Part shown: one piece after another, positions 53,683 through 56,484 of the stretch | Numbering within the stretch: position 1 is the stretch's first letter | Layout: each line of letters starts with the position of its first letter | Source of the DNA: UBA5614 sp034678545 | GTDB lineage: Bacteria > Cloacimonadota > Cloacimonadia > Cloacimonadales > Cloacimonadaceae | Reading direction: 5' to 3' | Length of the DNA stretch: 56,484 nucleotides | Assembly: GCA_034678545.1 (NCBI GenBank) | Contig: JAXDBS010000101.1 | Span: forward strand, 1 to 56,484 | Made by a program: the position numbers and the translations under genes | The notes under the pieces: generated by a model | The model's database searches: none | Seen by the model: only the letters and a program-made list of their open reading frames with translations | What the model was told of the DNA's origin: nothing

Positions 53683-54279
53683 TCATTCCTTAATGATAAT
53701 CTGGTTTTTAAGGGCCAGTTCGTCAAGCACTTTTTGCACATCATCCAGCTTGTCCAGGGGATAAGTCAGCTCGGCAGTGACCTGATCCGTGTATTCCAAG
53801 GCTTTAATCCCTCCATCCAGTTGATTCATGATATGCCTGAGGGTTTCCCAAAAATCATAGGAGCATTGCACCAGCACAGTCCGCACGGGTCTGAAGTCAA
53901 TGAGGTCAGCCTCTGAAATTGCCTGCTCCGTAACCGCCGTGTAAGCATCAATCAGACCCCTTACCCCAAGTTTTACGCCGCCGTAATAGCGTGTAACAAT
54001 GGCCAGCACATTGGTCAGGCCGTGCCTTAAAAGCGCGTTTAGGATTGGCTTGCCGGCTGTTCCGGACGGCTCACCCTGATCGGAGTAATATTGCTGCTCC
54101 TGGGCTGCACCGCAGACATAGGCAAAGCAGTTGTGGGTGGCATCCCTGAATTGCTCCCTGTGAGCGGCCAGCAGGTTTTTGATCTCAACCTGGTCTTCCA
54201 CGTAGAGTAGTGATGTCATGAAGCGGGAGCGATGGATCTTCAACTCGCTCTGTGCCGTCTTGGCAATCGTTTTCAGCAT
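53683..54279 (-). CDS. YigZ/IMPACT family protein
   Basis: 198 residues. N-terminal IMPACT domain (FAYVCGAAQEQQYYSDQGEPSGTAGKPIL and VTRYYGGVKLGVRGLIDAYT) and C-terminal DUF1949-like domain. YigZ proteins bind nucleic acids or ribosome-associated factors, exact role unsettled. 19 bases after umuC; weak ribosome site at 54279. Confidence 0.9.
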   Translation of the reverse strand: MLKTIAKTAQSELKIHRSRFMTSLLYVEDQVEIKNLLAAHREQFRDATHNCFAYVCGAAQEQQYYSDQGEPSGTAGKPILNALLRHGLTNVLAIVTRYYGGVKLGVRGLIDAYTAVTEQAISEADLIDFRPVRTVLVQCSYDFWETLRHIMNQLDGGIKALEYTDQVTAELTYPLDKLDDVQKVLDELALKNQIIIKE

Positions 54280-54298
54280 GCTGAAATCTCAACCGCCA

Positions 54299-55588
54299 TT
54301 ATTTGACCTTGGGCAGCTCATTCCATTTGGTTGTATAACGGGGTGAGAGCTTGGCGCGTTTCATTTCCCAGTCCCTCTTAATGCCGGCGCTGGCGTAAAA
54401 CAGCGTATCCTGACCCAGGTAAAGGTTAACGGCGTCCACAATGTCCATCAGCAGCTTGCGTTTGTCATCCAGATAATTGTCTGCCATTAAAGTCAGCGGG
54501 ACATCGCCTTCCTGAATGATGTCGGTGAGCATGATCCCCGCCTTCTTAAATTCAAAACCGGGGGCAAACAGCGTATCTAAAAGTACCAGTGCAGCCCTGA
54601 TCAACTCGGGGGTGTAGGCGGTGGGGGGGAAGAGGGTGGTGGAGGCTGCGGTGTTATATTGCGGGCCATCCTTGAACCGGTTGGTATTAAGGAAGACCAT
54701 GATATGGCCTGCCACTGACTTTTGCGCCCGGAGCTTCTCTGCCGCCCGTGTCACATAGGACGTAACAGCTTCCCTTAATTCTGAGATGGCACTTACCTGT
54801 CGGCTGAATGATTTGGAGGACACGATGCCTTTTTTGGGTGAGGGCGTCTCGTCCATCCCGATGCAGGAATAACCTTTGAGTTCCAAGACAGTTTTATGCC
54901 CCACGCTGGTCAGGTAATGGTCAATGAATTTTTCATCTGCATCACGCAGTTGCCTGGCATTGGAGATTTTTCTCTGCAAGAGAAATTTCTCATACTGCCG
55001 CCCGATGCCCCAAACCTTGGCTATCGGCACTGATTCCAAAACACGGTCGATTTCAGGATGCTTGAGCAGGTTGAACACACCTTTGTATCCAGGATACTTT
55101 TTGGCAATGTGATTGGCGATCTTAGCCTGGGTCTTGGTGTTGGCGATTCCTATGGAAACAGGGATGCCGGTCCACTTGCGGACCGTGCTCCTGATCTGCC
55201 TGCAATAATCCACAACATCCCTGCTGCGAAAACCGTTGAGGCACAAAAAAGCCTCATCTATGGAATAGATCTCGATGTCGGGGCAGAAGAATTCCAGCGT
55301 TTGCATGACCCGGTTGGACATGTCTGCGTACAGAGTATAATTGGATGACAGCAACACCCCGCCCTTGCTTTTGATCATGGCCTCATACTTGAACCCCGGC
55401 GTCCCTATGGGCAGGCCGAGGGCTTTTATCTCATTAGACCTGGACACGATGCACCCGTCATTATTGGAAAGCACAGCCACGGGAATGCCTTCCAGTTTGG
55501 GATTGAATACTCTTTCGCAGGAAACGTAAAAGTTATTGCAATCCACCAGGGCGATAACTTCGTTGGTCTTGAAATTTACACGGTTCAT
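54299..55588 (-). CDS. umuC: Y-family DNA polymerase UmuC
   Basis: 429 residues, the expected size of UmuC. Catalytic motif I VDCNNFYVSCERVFNP (residues 15-30) and motif III YSIDEAFL carry the metal-binding acids, with GIGRQYE-type little-finger entry and RAAEKLRAQ-like helices after. With processed UmuD it would form a translesion polymerase. AAGGA is five bases before ATG 55588; the upstream frame of 86 codons has no ribosome site. It is grouped here with yigZ, MEMO and AMMECR1 genes, apart from umuD at 37004. Confidence 0.94.
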   Translation of the reverse strand: MNRVNFKTNEVIALVDCNNFYVSCERVFNPKLEGIPVAVLSNNDGCIVSRSNEIKALGLPIGTPGFKYEAMIKSKGGVLLSSNYTLYADMSNRVMQTLEFFCPDIEIYSIDEAFLCLNGFRSRDVVDYCRQIRSTVRKWTGIPVSIGIANTKTQAKIANHIAKKYPGYKGVFNLLKHPEIDRVLESVPIAKVWGIGRQYEKFLLQRKISNARQLRDADEKFIDHYLTSVGHKTVLELKGYSCIGMDETPSPKKGIVSSKSFSRQVSAISELREAVTSYVTRAAEKLRAQKSVAGHIMVFLNTNRFKDGPQYNTAASTTLFPPTAYTPELIRAALVLLDTLFAPGFEFKKAGIMLTDIIQEGDVPLTLMADNYLDDKRKLLMDIVDAVNLYLGQDTLFYASAGIKRDWEMKRAKLSPRYTTKWNELPKVK

Positions 55589-55638
55589 ACAAGTCCTTTT
55601 CACGTTCCTTAATAGCTTTTCTGATCGGCACAGGGTTT

Positions 55639-55683
55639 TGTCAACCGAAATATGCCTGGCAGATTGAAACATACCGATTGACA
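55639..55683. promoter_or_regulatory. Divergent -35 hexamers between umuC and the zinc-ribbon gene
   Basis: TTGACA on the minus strand at 55644-55639 (umuC) and on the plus strand at 55678-55683 (zinc-ribbon gene, with TAAGGA 18 bases downstream). Neither has a strong -10, and no repeat like that upstream of umuD is seen. Confidence 0.35.
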
Positions 55684-55736
55684 AGAATGTAGAAAGCCAG
55701 ATAAGGAGAATTATAGGAAAATAGCGAGGTGGAGAC

Positions 55737-56204
55737 ATGGAAGGATTCATTAACCTGCTCATAATCCTGTTCATCTTTAATCTTATCGGCAGGGTGATCA
55801 AGAAAAACCGGCAAAGGCAGCAAAAAGAAGCTGGCGAGCAGAACATTTCTCACCAGATAACACCGACCCAGTACAGAACCCATCAGCCCAAAAGCCCTTC
55901 CGCCCCCCTGGATGTCCCGGCCGGGATTAAACCCTCCGGCACGCCTCTCAAGCCTCAAGTGATACATGAGTACAAGAAAGTTAAAGACATGCCCGCCAAT
56001 CTGAAACGCTGCCCTAAATGCGGCGGGGAGATCCCGCTTTCCATGATGAAATGCGATATCTGCGGAGCCCGGCAGCCCGGCTGCAGTGCCTTTATGCTGT
56101 TACTGGTGATTTGTGCAGCAGGCATCATTATTGCATTGATAACAAGTTCTGATGCCAGTATGGCAGGTTTCTTCAGCCGGATCGAGCAGTTCTTTATAAA
56201 GTGA
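55737..56204 (+). CDS. Zinc-ribbon protein with two membrane segments
   Basis: 155 residues. Hydrophobic N-terminus (FINLLIILFIFNLIGRVI), a basic, Pro-rich linker, a zinc ribbon CPKCGGEIPLSMMKCDICGARQPGC (about 92-116, four Cys with a fifth later) and a C-terminal membrane segment (FMLLLVICAAGIIIALI). Likely inner membrane with a cytoplasmic zinc ribbon. Function unknown. GAGGTGGAG before ATG 55737. Confidence 0.78.
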   Translation: MEGFINLLIILFIFNLIGRVIKKNRQRQQKEAGEQNISHQITPTQYRTHQPKSPSAPLDVPAGIKPSGTPLKPQVIHEYKKVKDMPANLKRCPKCGGEIPLSMMKCDICGARQPGCSAFMLLLVICAAGIIIALITSSDASMAGFFSRIEQFFIK

Positions 56205-56318
56205 AATCCGTATTACGGTTGGGCAGGTAGCGCAAAACCAAAGCTTGGCAAACGTGAATACAATCAGCATATAGCAATATATTAACAGACGTAACCGATT
56301 TTCCCTTCCGAGTAACTG

Positions 56319-56484
56319 TCATTTCTTCAGGTGCTCGTGGATGAAGGCGTGGTATTCCGGCAGTTCAAAGACCAATTCATCATGGGTGCCTTTGTGACAT
56401 TTTCCGGCGACGTCGATAAACAATATGCTGTCAATGTAACGCAAGGTGGATAGCCTGTGTGAAATAACCACACAGGTAATATCT
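56319..56484 (-). CDS. ABC exporter ATP-binding protein, C-terminal fragment
   Basis: The minus-strand frame to a stop at 56319-56321 is 54 codons long and is cut by the window edge. It contains the ABC H-loop VVISHRLSTLRYIDSILF and then GTHDELVFELPEYHAFIHE, characteristic of the tail of MsbA/LmrA-type half-transporters. The rest of the gene lies outside. Confidence 0.88.
   Translation of the reverse strand, partial: DITCVVISHRLSTLRYIDSILFIDVAGKCHKGTHDELVFELPEYHAFIHEHLKK

Noticed and set aside
55591..55846. Long N-terminal extension of UmuC
   Set aside because: It would precede the polymerase motif by 86 residues unlike any homologue; ATG at 55588 has a proper ribosome site.

Overview
The window reads as one contig of an anaerobic, didermic bacterium of the FCB (Fibrobacteres-Chlorobi-Bacteroidetes) type. 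The closest fit I can name is Candidatus Cloacimonadota; this is inference, since no rRNA is present. Pointers are: a V-type ATPase operon of the chlamydial/Bacteroidetes kind; a four-subunit 2-oxoacid:ferredoxin oxidoreductase with no oxygen-dependent metabolism in sight; large exported proteins with type IX secretion-like C-terminal sorting domains; lipoproteins with lipoboxes; and good Shine-Dalgarno sites. TTGACA hexamers lie upstream of nearly every transcription unit. Bases 1-58 are a G/C homopolymer-rich stretch that looks like a contig-end artefact.

Layout. 59-220: C-terminal scrap of a plus-strand gene. 391-7845 (minus): V-ATPase operon ntpE-DUF2764-ntpA-ntpB-ntpD-ntpI-ntpK. 8067-10655 (minus): ferredoxin-alpha-beta-gamma 2-oxoacid:ferredoxin oxidoreductase. 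11060-13755: a SUMF1-fold lipoprotein and two orphan proteins around a palindrome-rich spacer. 14314-16320: htpG. 16448-19828 (minus): exported thioredoxin-fold/Omp28-like protein, NapH-like membrane iron-sulfur protein and a membrane-anchored polyferredoxin. 20181-24590 (minus): exported M14 carboxypeptidase, DUF192 protein and divergent polysaccharide deacetylase. 24816-32725 (minus): an alpha-glucan operon (debranching enzyme, glycosyltransferase, GH57) running on into an AAA+ response regulator, a YbbR-domain protein and tsaD. 32882-37456 (minus): umuD, a giant outer-membrane protein and a TauE/SafE permease. 38104-48319 (plus): ridA, an 1861-residue surface protein and a two-cyclase-domain/ATPase/TPR protein resembling mammalian soluble adenylyl cyclase. 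48624-49796: TPR lipoprotein. 50523-52234 (minus): tRNA Gly-Cys-Leu-Gly followed by a HAD phosphatase and a P-loop ATPase. 52284-55588 (minus): umuC, YigZ/IMPACT, MEMO and AMMECR1. 55737-56204: zinc-ribbon membrane protein. 56319-end: C-terminus of an ABC exporter ATPase.

How they fit together. The oxidoreductase would produce reduced ferredoxin and acyl-CoA from amino-acid-derived 2-oxoacids. The V-ATPase keeps the Na+-ligand signature in its K subunit and probably couples ATP to a sodium gradient. The glucan operon handles a storage polysaccharide. The rest is dominated by envelope and secreted proteins, signalling (cyclase-like protein, response regulator) and SOS-type mutagenesis genes (umuD and umuC about 17 kb apart).

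Most notable: the ADCY10-like protein at 44480-48319, the Na+-signature V-ATPase with DUF2764 and no recognisable C, F or G gene, a pair of inverted 80-base dispersed palindromes (37692-37770 and 50187-50271), the umuD/outer-membrane-protein/permease operon with an upstream inverted repeat, and the AAA+ regulator with an altered GAFTGA loop.
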